64,000 nt of DNA from Penicillus capitatus (GCA_965649825.1 OZ287702.1:124001-188000), one strand, 5' to 3'. Positions 1 through 12,348 are shown, counted from the first letter of the stretch. The notes: generated by a model not told the origin, from the letters alone. Numbers and translations are program-made.

Positions 1-89
1 GGCCGGCACAGATGTTGTGTCCATTGCGAATCTACTAGAATTAAACACCACGCTTAACCAACAGTCCACGCGGTATCATTGCGAATTCG

Positions 90-1937
90 ATGGCGATGTT
101 TGCTTTGCCTCTGCGTCTGGTTCTCGCTCTGGGGTGCGTCGTCTGCGCGTCGTCTGCCTCCGTGACGGAGAGAACAGCGAACTATGACGTCAGCGCCGTG
201 CTGCAGGAGATGCCACCCATTCCTCACCGCATCGCGGCAATGACAAGAAGCATCAAGAGCGTGAGCAACTTCCGCCGCCCGCTGCCGACATTCTCAGAAT
301 GCATACAGTTTCGGCAAGCGACAAAGAGAGTCGTAAACAGCAGGGGAAGCTGTCGTTGGGACACGGCGAAGGACGCTTGTGTCGTCGGTTACAGTGCCGC
401 CGCCGACGTCTTCGGCAAATCAGGCAACGCTCAAGCACAATTTGTGGCCAACTACGAGGTGAACAGCGTCACTGCCAGCATCCTGGCCGCATCTGGATTC
501 CGTAGAGATGTCTCGCAGCTGTTGATGCAGAGGAGTGCGCAGCAATCTCCAATTGTGCATGGGACACGTTGATTCGTGCCCCTCCCTTATACCTGGCTCG
601 ATCGACGTTGTTATAGGGACTCACTGACATGTCACTTTCTGGATTTCTACACGGGTCATGAGAAATCGCCATGCGTTGTGGGAGCGGAAGGTTTCGTTCG
701 GCAACAAATTGCGAAAGAAACGTGTCGCCTGCACAAGTCCCAGCTCCCATGCATAACAGATCGCTCCTGTGAATGGTGTGTCTATCGCTGTCTCGGAGAA
801 GGGTTCGAGATGTCGGCCGTTACAGGAATCAAGAAGAGCTGTCGTGTGAGGCCTCTTTGTTTACGTTTTTTATCGGCGTTCCTATCAGCAAAGTGGTCGA
901 TGCTGCTCACGCGGTCTGCCGTATCTCCTTACCGACGCCTGTTTAGATTGCTTTCTTCAGGTGATCGGTCACAAGTCTACCGAACTGTTGTTTCGTTTCT
1001 ACACTTCCTTTGACCTCTTCGGCGAGAGCTTCGAACCTGCAGACATATTGGACTGGGAAATACCGGAAACGAGCTGCCCCGACTGGTCAGATCAGCTGGT
1101 AGAATAGACGGAGAGGGCAGGCACAGTGCATCACTTGGGATTTGCAGGTCTGCGACTATGCAGATGGCGTACTGTCGACGATGGCACAGTCCTATTACTG
1201 TGGCGCTAAGCACCAGGGTTTTCAGGGATTGCTGGAATGTGCCACAGATCCGCTGTGCGAACTGGATCCGTCTTCCTTTACCTGCAGACAGACAGACGAT
1301 TCCTTTCGTTCGGGAGTCTTCAAAGGAATTAAGGTCCATTTGTTTGCGATCTCGAGATTAGGCAACGTGATAGATGGGTGTCTGTAACAGACCGTTGTCT
1401 CAAAATACGTTCAGCTGCCTGTCGACAAGAAACTCTTGCTTCGATCCTTTGAGTGTGTAGAGATCGAAGAGAAGGAGAAGTGCACAAGTGCGACCCAGAC
1501 ATCGACGGGGATGTGCATTCTTAGGCTTTGTGCAGGTCCATGTGTGTGGGTGGCGGACAAGACAGCGCCGAATGAAACTGGAATCTGCGGGATTCCGAAC
1601 ACATGGAGCTACAATGTGGTTGCCGAGGCTGGAGATGACTCGGATCCTATCTGCAGAATGGCCAGTGCATTAGCGAAAACGAATTGCGTTGACATCACAG
1701 ATCCAGAAGCGTGTGATGCAGAACCCGACTGCACCTCCTTGTTACCCGGAAGTAACGCCTGCCTCTTCCCATGCTCTCTCCAAAGGAAATGTATGTTTTG
1801 TAGATTGCTGGGTATCTGTGGACTACCAGGCAAAAGATGTGGCAGAGACGGACAGCGATTTGAAAGCTGCCTACGATGAATTGGAGGCGGTGTGTTCCTC
1901 TTGCGAAACAGAAGAGGCATGTCATGGAAAGATGTAA
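90..1937 (+). CDS. Secreted cysteine-rich protein A (unknown family)
   Basis: The ATG at 90 opens a clear signal peptide: a hydrophobic run of about 20 residues ending near CASSAS. Exon 1 ends at 458 and is followed by GT-AG introns at about 459-505, 568-616 and 776-825. More introns follow before the stop at 1937. The predicted product is a Cys-rich extracellular or vacuolar protein with conserved blocks CRWDTAKDACVV, FLDFYTGHEKSPC, CRLHKSQLPC and CSSCETEEAC. It is a paralogue of the gene at 14569-16405: the blocks come in the same order, and the intron positions that can be checked match. I recognise no known domain. Paired cysteines after CxW motifs suggest disulfide-bonded repeats. Function is unknown; a surface, wall or secreted structural protein is a guess from the signal peptide and cysteines. 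Downstream exon limits are approximate. Confidence 0.75.
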
Positions 1938-2638
1938 GATCGATCAGGCGGTGCGATAGGAAATGAGAAGCTCATGAAGAAGCACCACGTTGTTGTTCTG
2001 TCGCTTTTATCCTTCAGGTTTCCAGAAATCCATACAAGCCAAGATTGATTATGATCAAAATTGGTCCCTCGGGGGCGGGAGGGCCTAAGGCAGCGTACCT
2101 GATGTGGTTCACACATACATTTACTCAATGTAAAGTCGAGATTTATGCTAGTGTGTTTGGCTCGTATTTAAGCTTTTGGAAGAATCTTCCATGATTGGGG
2201 TTTTGCGGCACGATTCTAAATCTGCTTTGGTTACTGGCAGGTGGCGGCCGTCGATATTACGCAGTGAAGCAAGTATCACCTCGTTTGCTTTCTTCCTAAT
2301 TTATAGGCCGTTCGCACGAGAAAATCCATCTTTCTGATGGCGCCGAGTGATCTCTCGTGTAGTAGATCACTGTCGAAAATCCCGAGGTATCAATGCTCTC
2401 GATCCGTTCCTCTTCATCCGACGGCCGTCGCAAAATCTTCAATTACTCGGGCTGCATAGTGTATTGCACCGGTGTTATCTGAAAACTTTCTTGCTGTACA
2501 TAAGGAACTGTGATGGAGTTCGATAGCGGACTTGAAAGAATGTACAATCCTGCCTCCTCCAAGGTCGCTTCCGAAGCGATCAACCACCCTGATCGATGCG
2601 GATTTGTTATTCGACTTCTTATTTACGCCCGGAATGTT
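1938..2638. other. Intergenic, no gene seen
   Basis: About 700 bp after the first cysteine-rich gene. No open frame of useful length, no family match and no tRNA-like cloverleaf were recognised. It probably holds the 3' end of the upstream transcript and spacer. Confidence 0.4.
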
Positions 2639-3715
2639 TTAAAGAAGTCTCTTTACATCGCAAGTGGGCAGAGCAGTTTCTGATATTCTAGGTTTGTTCG
2701 TGGATCTCCAGGGAGCTCCATGACCACAATGCGTTCGTGAGTTCATGCGCATTTGCTTCCTGTCCCGGTTCAATCTCCATTTCTGCGAGGATCTGTGTTC
2801 GATGCCTCCGCCCCGTCCAGTTTCGCGCACGGCCATAACACATCGCCCAGACACTGCGCTGTTAATGCCTTCCTGCAACGACCACTGCAAATCTGAGAGA
2901 GCACAAACAGACAATGGGGTGATCTCGCAACTGCAACAGAGCAAAAGGGTAGATGCATTGTGACCGAGCAACGGTCCTGAAGAGATGGATATCTTTCCGC
3001 TCGAGTGCTCGTCTCCGGGCGTCTTCCATGCATGGCTCCGGAAGGACGCGTCCTTACCTCCGCTGTCGAGATTCGTCGAGCAGTGCGAGGGAATGCACGA
3101 TGGAAGCAACCATGCGCACAGCAAATCGAGCGAGAGTCACAGAACAGGCAAAATCGTCGCAGAACGATGCTCGTCGACGACGCGACGCGATCGCATGGAC
3201 TCGACGGTTCGACTCCGAAACTTCCGCTTGGATCCGACAGGGTTTGGGGGTGGCGCAAAACGCCTTCAAAAATTGGATACGTATCCGGAGGTAATTTTGG
3301 CGCCGCTGATGCGGGGGTGCGAGAGTCCTCATGCCGGCGCAGACTCGATCGCTCGTGAGAGCGAGAGGGATCGATGCGCTAGCGAAGCCTCGATCGCGGG
3401 CGAGAGTCCTCGATGCCGAAGCAGAAGCCTCGATCGCCGCAGCGAGAGTCCTCATGCCGGCGCAGACTCGATCGCTCGTGAGAGCGAGAGGGCTCGATGC
3501 GCCGGCCGAAGCCTCGATCGCTGGCCCCGCGTTGACGAACGAAGTCGATCGTCAAGCGGCGCAAAATCTGCTCCATGGCCGGACATTTATGTCGGCGAAG
3601 CGAACTTCCGCTTGCGTCCGACATGGTGTATGTGACTCGTCCGATGTGACAGTCACTTCAGAGTTCGCAGTCCCATCGTCGACGCGACGTTCGCACGCCT
3701 GCGCGACCCACGCAG
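2639..3715. other. Unassigned region with overlapping open frames, upstream of UTP3
   Basis: Several frames are open here on both strands (for example 2639-3124 and 2770-3258 on minus, 2985-3635 on plus). They overlap each other, share no recognisable domain, and are rich in Arg and Ser because of TCG/CGA-rich repeats. I cannot choose a real coding frame. The right-hand part is a GC-rich repeat (see 3320-3490) and may be the 5' region of the UTP3 gene. Confidence 0.35.
3320..3490. repeat. Degenerate tandem repeat, 123-bp period
   Basis: A block starting CGAGAGTCCTCATGCCGGCG at 3320 recurs nearly exactly at 3443, an offset of 123 bp. Between the copies, shorter GAGAGTCCTCGATGCCG and TCGATCGC pieces repeat imperfectly. 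The offset is a multiple of three, so it could be coding, but no frame is convincing. Confidence 0.6.
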
Positions 3716-5857
3716 ATGACGTCGAACTCGCCGCCGTTCGTTCGGAAAGATGCCGTTCCCGAGAGCGAAGACGGCGACGACGAACCACTGTTGGAATTGG
3801 ACATTGAGGAGTCCGACGCCGTAAAGACGAAACTTTCGTCCTCGGACGATCTCCTTCTTCGACCTTTTCGTGGATGGCAGGAAGAAGCCGGGTCCGACGC
3901 ATCCCAGATGGAAAGCAGCATGGATTCGGAACCCTTCCAATCCCGCGATGCGGATTCTGAGATCGATCTCGATCTCGAAGCGGATAGACCGGGAGAGATT
4001 GGCTTATGTCGTTTCCATTGGACAGTCTAGCCACTTACACGGATCATTGCTTTAGTGGCCCAGCAGGCGAAGGTTTTGAGGAGGGAACTGGAGCGGACTC
4101 GGGCATCTGAGGATGAGAGCGAAGATGTTGCCGAGGACAGTCGTCTGCGATGGGGAAATCGTCGACAGTTCTACGGAACGAACGAACACGAAACGCAGGC
4201 AGCTGTGGATTCCATCTGTGTGTTGTCGTGACCGCAGAGTTCGATTTTTAGGGCGAGGACATGATAGAGGACATAGAAGAGACGCTCAAGCTTCAGAGAG
4301 TCGAACTGGAGCAACTACGCGATGCAGATTTCGACATTCCGACGGCAGATGCAACACAAGATCTGCCAACAGGTATCGATGAGGAAAGGCCAGATGCTGT
4401 CGCCGCTGGCGCCGATGGATTGACTTCCCTCTGCAAGGGTCTTAAAGAGAGTCTCGATGAGGTGCGATTCAAAATCGGTCCATTGCTTGCCGAGGTGCGT
4501 TTCCATTTGCCATCGCTTCTGTCCGTTCGTTGACTCTGGCGTACAGGCGAAGAAAGGAGGTCTGTGCACAGAGCAAGGACTGAGCTACTTGGAGGCGAAG
4601 CACCTGTTGCTCCTGCACTATTGTCAGTGTCTTGTCTTCTACGTTCTACTGAAGCTGGAAGGCGGATCTGTGAAAGATCATCCGGCAGTGCTCAGACTCG
4701 TCGAGATTCGCGCGTACTTGGAGAAGCTTCGTCCGTTGGAGGCTCGACTGCAGCCTCAAGTCGACAAGCTACTCAGAGCAGTTTCTGTGGCAGCACGAAC
4801 AACTGAAGGTGCGTCGTCTGTCGAGATGTCGTTGCCAACATCTGACCGGTGTGTCTCTCTCCCATCCAGACGCAGACGAAGAGGAAGAGAGTCTGGCTCC
4901 ACGCCCCGGAGAGCTTGTGCCCAGGATTGGAGATGGGGACGGAGCGTACCGGCCGCCAAAGTTGCATCCGGTGTCCATGGGCGACGAGATGACAAGAAAG
5001 AGGCGAAAGAGCAAACGGCAGAAGAAGGAAGCTGCTGAAGATGCCATGGTTCTGCTTCCGTCCTTACACGAGCACGACAGCGATCTTCTCAGGTTTCGGA
5101 AGTGGTCCGCGAGTGGACAGGCGCCCCCGAAGAGATCTCTTCCAGCATAACAGCGGCAGACCGAATGAAATCGATATTGACAGAGAGGCGCGAGGCGGAC
5201 TGGGCAGAGCTCGGAGAAGAGGCCTCTCTCAGTCGGCGCAACGAGAGCAGAGAGACGAAGAAACGAACGGTTTCTCATAAGCGATCTGACAGTGGTGGCA
5301 TGACGCCGGCTGGCATGTAGGCACAGGGAAAACCGAGTGCATTTGGTGGCGTCTCTTTCGAGGACTTCGCCGCCGATATGCAGAGCACCATCGACGCCAT
5401 TCAGGACGCATCGAAAGAGAGTCGCTTTGGTGTTGATGTCGAGAAGCAGACGGTTCCTTCAGGAGATGGCGACCTTCCTTTTCGCTATCCAAAACAGCGA
5501 GACGTCGCTGTCTCGAACGCGATCGTTCTGGATGACGACGTCGAGAAGGAGCCGATGCCGGCGTCGAAGAAGCTAAAGAAGATCTCCGAAAAGCGCACGT
5601 CTCATCCACCAAAGCTCGTGAAGAAGACAACAGGTCGCCGCGCCATCTCAGACGTCATACAAAAGAATCGAGGCCTGACGCCATTTCGCACGAGAGATCG
5701 CAAAAACCCGAGACGACGCCATCGTCTGCAGTTCGAAGTGAAGGAGAAAAGACGCAAAGGACAGCAGCAGCCATCGTTTTCGAAAGCGCCTGATCACTAT
5801 GGCGGCGAAATGACGGGCATCAGCAAGCGTGTGAAGAAGAGTGTCAGATTCGCTTAA
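3716..5857 (+). CDS. UTP3: UTP3/SAS10, small-subunit processome protein
   Basis: Nucleolar component of the SSU processome, needed for early 18S pre-rRNA processing. The ATG at 3716 begins an acidic Ser/Asp-rich N-terminus. The central exon at about 4550-4800 carries the Sas10/Utp3/C1D helical domain (GLSYLEAKHLLLLHYC followed by FYVLLKLEGGSVKDHP). The last exon (about 5340-5857) carries the basic Sas10 C-terminal domain, with QKNRGLTPFRTRDRKNPRRR and the ending HYGGEMTGISKRVKKSVRFA. This order (acidic N-terminus, C1D-like middle, basic C-terminus) is the family's. There are at least six exons split by roughly 50-bp introns (for example before 4059, 4254, 4550, 4870 and 5330). Some internal exon joins are unresolved, but both ends are clear. 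Confidence 0.88.
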
Positions 5858-6110
5858 TTTGCATTTTGCTCTTTTGCCTACCCTGCGTTTTCCCGGCCTC
5901 GTTGTCGCGACCTTGCCTGGAAGATGGATCTGTCACTCGCGCGAGTGTGGCAATTGACGTCCGTAAAAGTCACGCATGTAAGGTGAGAGCATTACAGTCG
6001 AATTGCAAAAGGGTGACCGATTCCAGCACCCGTATCACTCCCACTGGCTCTCTCCACTGTTCCGAATCTAGAGTCAAAGATGTGACAGGAGCCACGGTGA
6101 TTACTGCACC
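5858..6110. other. Short intergenic stretch, 3' of UTP3
   Basis: No gene seen; UTP3 and the possible minus-strand gene that follows would be convergent across it. Confidence 0.35.
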
Positions 6111-6660
6111 TCATAGATCACCACAGTCATCTGCTGACGCGATATCTGCTGGGAGGCTGGCCTTGGATGTCTTCTGTTTTCCCTCGATCGCATAGATTCG
6201 TCTTCTCTGTAGAACTGACTCAGAACAGAAGGGGAAGATGTCGGAATACGTGTCCGATGTGTCGGAACGAGGGTCAGAGACCCCTTCAGCGGGCAGACCG
6301 TTATCCTCTGTCATCTCACCGTCATCACTCACTTCCTCATATCCTCTCGAATCCAGATCATCTGTTTAAATACAGGCAATATCATTCTGTAACAGGGTTT
6401 AGGTCTTGTCAGTTGCCGTCATCTAAAGAATCAATGCTTTCTTCAGCCTCTTCTATATTTTGCGCAAGATCAGAATAGTTAACAATTCGTCTGACAGTTT
6501 TGTGTTCTTTTCGGCGACAGAGGCGAACATTTCATCCAAACCATCCTCCATGTCCGCATGGTCACCCAAATCTAAGCTCTGCAAAGATTCGAGATCGTCC
6601 ATACTCTCCTCCTGCTGCAGGAATGATCTCTACTGATCGAAGCTGTCTTTTTCCCCGATG
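6111..6660 (-). CDS. Possible acidic protein, 3' part only
   Basis: On the minus strand, 6111-6332 encodes an Asp/Glu/Ser-rich stretch (EEVSDDGEMTEDNG, DTSDTYSDI) ending KASLPADIASADDCGDL. Further 5', at about 6480-6650, another frame encodes acidic sequence (ESMDDLESLQSLDL, EDGLDEMFASVAEKN). Together they look like the acidic tail of a nucleolar or chromatin-type protein. The last residues (FASAD-like) are loosely reminiscent of the Mak21/CEBPZ C-terminus, but I found no CBF domain upstream, so this may be a broken gene or a chance resemblance. Plus-strand frames over the same DNA are probably shadows. Confidence 0.35.
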
Positions 6661-8296
6661 CTCTCGATTTCTTGAGATTCCTTGTCCGTTTGCCGTCCCT
6701 CTCTTTAGCTATTATGATATCCTGGACATCCATGATCTCAGTTCATCAAGAAGACCTCTATCCAATGGATCGCAAAGAAGCTGCCGTCGCATCTGAGTTG
6801 GATCTCGAAGCACGATGCCTTATAACATTGCTGAGAAATTAGTTTATTATTTGATCACACAAAGAAGAGATAGGACGGACACTAGGAACTGTCACTTATT
6901 ACGGTACGAGTACAGAGATGCTCGCGTAGCAAAATTAATATCGTCCAATATCAAGCCTTTCCATAAGAAGTGCCAAATACAGACCCTATGTAAAACACTT
7001 TCCGTCATTTATCCTTCTTTATACGTCAACTTTATTTAACACGATTACGTTTGGCAAAGAGCACGAAACACTCGAAAGTTCGCGATTCTTGTGGAGAGCC
7101 TTAGTTACAGGCAATGACTGTAGTGTGAGCATGGTGGAGAGGCAGATGGTGGATCGTACACTCCGACCGTTGTTAATCAGATAGAAACTTCACTCGAAGG
7201 TGTGTGGAAGCAACTATCACGTCACATTTTTAGGTTCGAGGGGTTTTCTTCATCCGAAGCCTAATGTTCTTCATTGATCTAAACGCTGTCGCGACTTCGC
7301 TATGATCTTTTGTTCATAAGAGTAAAACAATGATTCCATCGATGTCCCTTTGATATGCAAGCTAAGTAAACGTTTGGCCGTTGATTGCTGGACAGCCACT
7401 TGGCATACTTTCCTCGACTCGGACAATGACCGAGTACATCTTATTATGCATTGAACTCTTGACAGTTTCTGACACAATTTGCCACTCTTGTCAATGAGAA
7501 TCACGGTATTGAGGCTGTATTTTGTTGTCCTTCTTGCTCAGTTCTGCATCAAACCACTTTCAAATCGGCCAACTCTTCCACTCGCTTGCTTATCAAATCT
7601 TGACTTGTTCAACATTCCGTCTCTCCGCCAATGCACTGCTCTGTCTAAACATCCCTTGCTTGATCTGTACGTCATTATCCACCCACGCTTCCATTCATGT
7701 GTCTACAAAGGAACCCGCATGGTTAATCTTACTTAAACCCAAAAGCGTATCCCTAGGTAACCCATCTGTTAGGCATATTGGTGCATGATTGCCCGTTGAA
7801 GCAACATCGAATTGGAGGATGTTCGATCAAGAAGGTGCCCCTATGGTTACAACAGGGTCGTCAATGATATTTGCGAATGTGGACAGGAAAACTCGTCGCA
7901 TAAATCATATTTTCATTTAAACGCCCACGACATCAGAAATGTTCATTACAAGAGGCAAGGCAAGGAGACCATTCTATTAATAACCCATCTGTGATTCGAA
8001 AACGTTGACACGTCTGTTATTTATTGATGAGAAAGTGAACATGTCTATACAAAGTGTTTCAAAACAACAAACAGTATGATGAAAAATACCGCAGACTTTC
8101 CATAACCTTTTCCATTGTCCTTCTTGTCTGCACGAACTTCCATATACGGCAAAAAATAAGATAGTGATTATTTCATGAAACATACGAAAAAGCAGTCCGT
8201 GAATCACATGATGTCACACACAAAGCACTGCAGATTGTCGAAATGCATTCTATTCGAAACTGACGACGACGCTCAGCTCCACCTCACACCAAGTTC
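6661..8296. other. AT-richer region with no confident gene
   Basis: About 1.6 kb with lower GC than the neighbours. A minus-strand stretch at about 7271-7730 has short open frames (ending QKIIAKSRQRLDQ), and plus-strand frames at 7479-7788 overlap it. None shows a domain. It may hold a degraded gene or long untranslated regions; I cannot support a specific call. Confidence 0.4.
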
Positions 8297-8324
8297 TTAA
8301 TAAAATTGACGACAGGGCTCTGTA

Positions 8325-9379
8325 CTAGTAATGTTTTGTAAGTGGTTGTTTGCACATGGTTTGCGCCATCCATCGTAACAGAGACCTCTTGCAAGCACGG
8401 TAATTTGTTCGACCTGACTTAACCCTCGCAACGGATCGCACCCCATTCGGTGCATTGGTTTGTCGACGTTGAGTGGACTGAGATGTATGAGGAGTGGCAT
8501 GAGAACGACGACTTCTCGATCTCGGTTGAGGAATCGTAATGACGAATTGAGACTCCGCATTGGCGCAATAAGGATAATGATAGATGTGCTCTTCGTCGTC
8601 TGTGTGTTCGAGCAAAGCAGGATCGAGATCCTCCTTCGAAGAAAACTGTACGGAGCGGACCATCGAACGTAATCTTGCCTTTCGGATACTCCTCGTCTGG
8701 AAACAACATAACGACTCATGTCCAATACTTGCAAACAGCAAAAACGCACCTCTCGTTCGCGAGACACTTTCCTTTCGAGGCGCCTGCGAAGAGCAGCGGC
8801 CTCGTTGTCCTTGAGGATTACATCATTTGTTCGTGAACTGGTGTCACCGAGTTTGGATGTTGGTATGTGTTTGTTGTCTGCATGCATGTGCATTCTCTCG
8901 TCTTTCGCCAGAGACTTCTTTGACAGAGACTTCTTCGACAGAGATTTCTGCTTATCTCCTTTGACGGACAGTTCCTTGTCTTTCGGTTGTGATTTTTTCT
9001 TGTCGCTTGGAACGGTAGAACTCTTGTTCTTTGGGTGACTCTTCTTTTTGTTTTTAGACGAGGCTGATCCGCTGCGTTTGGGAGCAGGGGACCCAATCCT
9101 GAACCAATCGGGATCAAACTTGCTCGCCTGTCCACTGCCGGATGAGTAACTCGTTGTGCTTGCTGAAGCTACTGCCGAATTGCAGCCGCCAACGCAGTAA
9201 GAGGCCGAATACTGCGGGCCTCTTACCTTTATCGGCGCCAGCGAAGGCCACCCCGTTTCAGCATTCATTCTCAAGGCATCTATCCCCCTTCTCTTAGAAA
9301 CCAACGCATCCAGCGCTGAAAAGTCGGCGCGTCGTTCAAGGTAGTTTACAGCTCTCTGGCTGCCCGCTGAGGTGGACAT
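8325..9379 (-). CDS. Lys/Ser-rich protein of unknown function with possible PP1-docking motif
   Basis: I place the start at the ATG at 9379 (MSTSAGSQRAVNYLERR) because the longer open frame upstream begins only with GTG. The middle is a low-complexity Lys/Ser/Pro block (KNKKKSHPKNKSS, then KKSLSKKSLSKKSLAK). A GT-AG intron at about 8681-8735 (GTGCGTTTTTG to TTTCCAG) switches to the frame reading KARLRSMVRSVQFSSKEDLD, followed by an acidic segment and an Arg/Ser-rich tail ending TKHY. RSVQF fits the RVxF consensus used by protein phosphatase 1 regulators; that is inference from a short motif. No catalytic domain is visible. It is probably nuclear, judging by its basic, disordered composition. 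Confidence 0.5.
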
Positions 9380-9765
9380 CTTCCGCAGCTTACTAGACAC
9401 TTTTTTTGACTCACGGACCAAGACAGCACGCTCAGCACAGAACCGAAAACTGCGGAAAAATGTCCTTCTATTCGCAAAGAACAGAAGAAGACTCAGCGAG
9501 TTCGACGCGCTCACCGCGTTCGGCGTGAAATATGTGGTAGCGAGTAATGACGGATAATAAATACTTCAGGATGTTCACATGCTCTTAAATCCCTTTCTCC
9601 CTTTTGTCTATTTTCGTGTAGTCCTCTGAACCGTCTCGTTTACCGTTTTACAGCAGTACGCAGGGAGAATGATGCTCCTTTGCTTCGATAGAACAGTAAA
9701 TGCCGGTTCGTAAAATAGAGAGACATATATATCGCAGGTTTTTCAGCAGAAACATCCGTCAGCAT

Positions 9766-11065
9766 TTACTGCTCTTTCTTAGAACTTTGACTGGCTGTTT
9801 TGCATTGACGGTTTACAGAAACTGCATATCGCATATCCAGCTCGAACGCTTTGATGAGATCCGCCTATGCGTCGGCAGGATGATAGACAGAATGCTATTG
9901 GAAGAATGGAGAGTACCTTTCTGTACCTTCCTTTGGCAACTGTGCCATCTCCATAGATGTGTGGAATTCTGCCAATCTCTTCGCCTTTTTCGAACATGAC
10001 GAAACTTGGGACTTGTGGACTGGCCCCGCTCAAATCGATGCGGTATTCCTTGGCAATTCCTGGCCACCTAGACAGGTCTAATTTGGCAAATCTCAGATGC
10101 TCAGTCCGGTATCTGCACAGAAAGACGCTCAACGGTGCCGATATGAATCTGGGTCATGCGACACACCGATGCGAGATTTGTGCGAATACTGGTTCGAGGT
10201 GTACCGAAGCCGGTGACCATGCAGCGTAGAACTGAACCTGCACACAGTACAAAAGTACAGCGCGACAGACATAACTTGAGGTCCAACCAGCCACACGATG
10301 CCTGTATTCTTGCTGTCCGCGATGCACTTTCTCAGCACCAATGGCGTCATCCGTTCAATGTTGTCTAGAAATACCTCTGGAGATCACAGATTGTCCAAGA
10401 CACATACCTGGTCCTTGATATGGCTGTTGAGGACATGACAAAAAAATCACTAGACAAGAAAACCAAGCTTCGGCGTCTGTGTTTGCTCAGATATCCTTTT
10501 CTTACGGATATTCAATATCACGAAGTATGCAAAGATGCGCAGATCAATCTGGAACGTCAGGATGGCCATCGCTGTCTGACAGAGACGTCAATAACGTGTC
10601 GAGTATTGGAAGTCTGCTCGTCACTTTGCCATAGAGAAACAGCGTCGACAGGAATGCTTCCATCGAAGGAGCTCGAACATACTAAGTCCAAGACGGTCAA
10701 CAGGAATGGCAATTCGTCAATGCGTGAAGTGAAAAGTACCTTTATAGCGACGGCTGCCAACAGCAGTCCGGCAATTTGTCGCTCCTAACCGTCAAAGAAG
10801 ACAAGTCTGCGTACTTCAGCTAAACGAGCTGCACCCATTTTTCGAGTTCGGCATGATGATGGACTGTTCCGTATGGCGAGACGGGTTGTCCATAAAAATA
10901 CTGTCGGATCAAGATATAGGAGCACAGAAGCAGAGTATTCGCTACGTAGTATCCCGAAGCGAAGCGCCGCAGGCTGAAAGGCATATCTCGTGCGAACAAG
11001 TTTGAATGGCGGCAGATGTCCGACGTCACGTCGCTGTCGAAAACGTTACGAGTTGGCGAGACCAT
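9766..11065 (-). CDS. TMX2: TMX2-like thioredoxin-related ER membrane protein
   Basis: Transmembrane protein of the ER with an atypical thioredoxin fold. The N-terminal exon contains a membrane segment (YYVANTLLLCSYILIRQYF), and a second hydrophobic region follows (AILTFQIDLRIFAYFVILNI). The thioredoxin-like core reads VQFYAAWSPASVHLEPVFAQ and then LRFAKLDLSRWPGIAKEY, the TMX2 pattern in which the CxxC pair is replaced (WSPAS here). The C-terminus ends KKEQ, a KKxx-type ER retrieval signal as in TMX2. At least six exons with roughly 50-bp introns, for example GTTGGACCTC...GTGTGCAG and GTGTGTCGCA...CTGTGCAG. The start could be the ATG at 11065 or the inner one at 10984. It lies divergent to the small gene at 11077. 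Confidence 0.85.
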
Positions 11066-11076
11066 GACACTTGTTG

Positions 11077-11577
11077 ATGTATTGTGCCCCTGTCTGGCGT
11101 GGTTCAAAGAATGGGCATCTTTCTCTAGAAGTCAAGGTTTTCTTCGACTGTTCCGAAATCGCGACGCTAAGAGTCGTATGTCGTCATCTAGGTTATCCCA
11201 CCGAGACGAATCCCGAAGGACATGAACATGAGACACCATGTCTGTTACCACCCAAAACCATGCCACCGTTCTGTCCCACTCCGACGGAGGCGCACAGCGA
11301 CGGCAGCGATGCTGAGTGCGAAACACCCAGTCGACGATTCTTAATCAAGTCGACCCCGGAGCTCATGGTATCTCATTCATTTCGTTCTGGATGACATCCT
11401 TCCATGTCTGACCCACAGATCGCGGGCGTGAATAACTCCGTCTCAAAGTATCACCCAAGTCGGCCGGTGTTTCTTCGCACGACGCCGTTCAAGAAACGCA
11501 TCGAAGAGGAGATGCTGATGGAGGAGATCGCATTGACGCAAATCCGTCAGAGATCTCGCAAGACTCCGGATACATGA
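11077..11577 (+). CDS. Small protein of unknown function
   Basis: A frame at about 11110-11390 reads KVFFDCSEIATLRVVCRHLG and a Pro/His/Ser-rich stretch ending LIKSTPELM. After a probable intron ending in CCACAG at 11418, an exon reads VSKYHPSRPVFLRTTPFKKR and EEEMLMEEIALTQIRQRS, with a TGA at 11575-11577. The first exon boundary and true start are uncertain: either the ATG at 11077 or a spliced start near 11062. No domain recognised. Its 5' end faces TMX2, so the two probably share a promoter. Confidence 0.4.
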
Positions 11578-11697
11578 GCCTGTCCCAATCGCAGCGATGT
11601 CCAGATGTCCCCTCATGCAAACGATCATGAATGCATCGTCACATTATTGAGTCGATTTTCCGGACGGCGGCGTTTATCGACTGCCTTTTCTCTTGCA

Positions 11698-12291
11698 ATG
11701 GAGACCACGATGCCAAAGCTCTTTGGCAAATGGAGTTTTGTAGACTTGCAAGTAACGGACATCTCGCTGGATGACTACATCGCCGTTCCTAGCGAATCGA
11801 AGCTGCGCTATGCCGTTTACGTACCCCACACGGCAGGGCAGTATCAGAAAAAACGCTTTCGCAAAGCTCAGTGTCCCATCGTCGAACGTCTTTCCTGTGC
11901 GCTCATGATGCATGGACGCAATAACGGAAAGAAGCTCCTGGCCACACGTATCGTCAAGCATGCCTTCGAAGTGATCCATCTCCTCACTGGCGAGAATCCC
12001 GTTCAAGTGCTCGTCACGGCGATCGAGAACTCGGGTCCGAGAGAAGATGCCACGCGTATTGGCTCTGCTGGTGTCGTTCGGCGTCAGGCCGTGGATGTAT
12101 CCCCACTGCGACGCGTCAATCAAGCGATCTACTTGATCACCACAGGCGCACGTGAAGCGGCGTTTCGCAACATCAAGTCTGTCGCAGAGTGTTTGGCTGA
12201 CGAATTGATCAATGCCTCGAAGGGGTCCTCAAACAGCTACGCTATCAAGAAAAAGGATGAGATCGAACGCGTTGCAAAGGCCAATCGCTAA
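11698..12291 (+). CDS. RPS5: 40S ribosomal protein S5 (uS7)
   Basis: Component of the small-subunit head that contacts the 3' major domain of 18S rRNA near the E site. The ATG at 11698 ([14 protein letters not shown]) gives 197 residues without an intron, the usual size. Family signatures are clear: [86 protein letters not shown] and the C-terminal [20 protein letters not shown]. The open frame extends further 5', probably through 5' UTR. The gene is convergent with the zinc-finger gene, with 57 bp between stops. Confidence 0.97.
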   Translation: METTMPKLFGKWSFVDLQVTDISLDDYIAVPSESKLRYAVYVPHTAGQYQKKRFRKAQCPIVERLSCALMMHGRNNGKKLLATRIVKHAFEVIHLLTGENPVQVLVTAIENSGPREDATRIGSAGVVRRQAVDVSPLRRVNQAIYLITTGAREAAFRNIKSVAECLADELINASKGSSNSYAIKKKDEIERVAKANR

Positions 12292-12348
12292 AATGGGGAT
12301 CAGATGTGGCTTTTGCATCGTACACATCCTGTAACAGCGATTTCGGTT

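Noticed and set aside
6111-6332. Naming this acidic tail as Mak21/CEBPZ
   Set aside because: Only a few terminal residues resemble that family and no CBF domain was found upstream.
11674-12123. 149-codon minus-strand frame
   Set aside because: Antisense shadow of ribosomal protein uS7.
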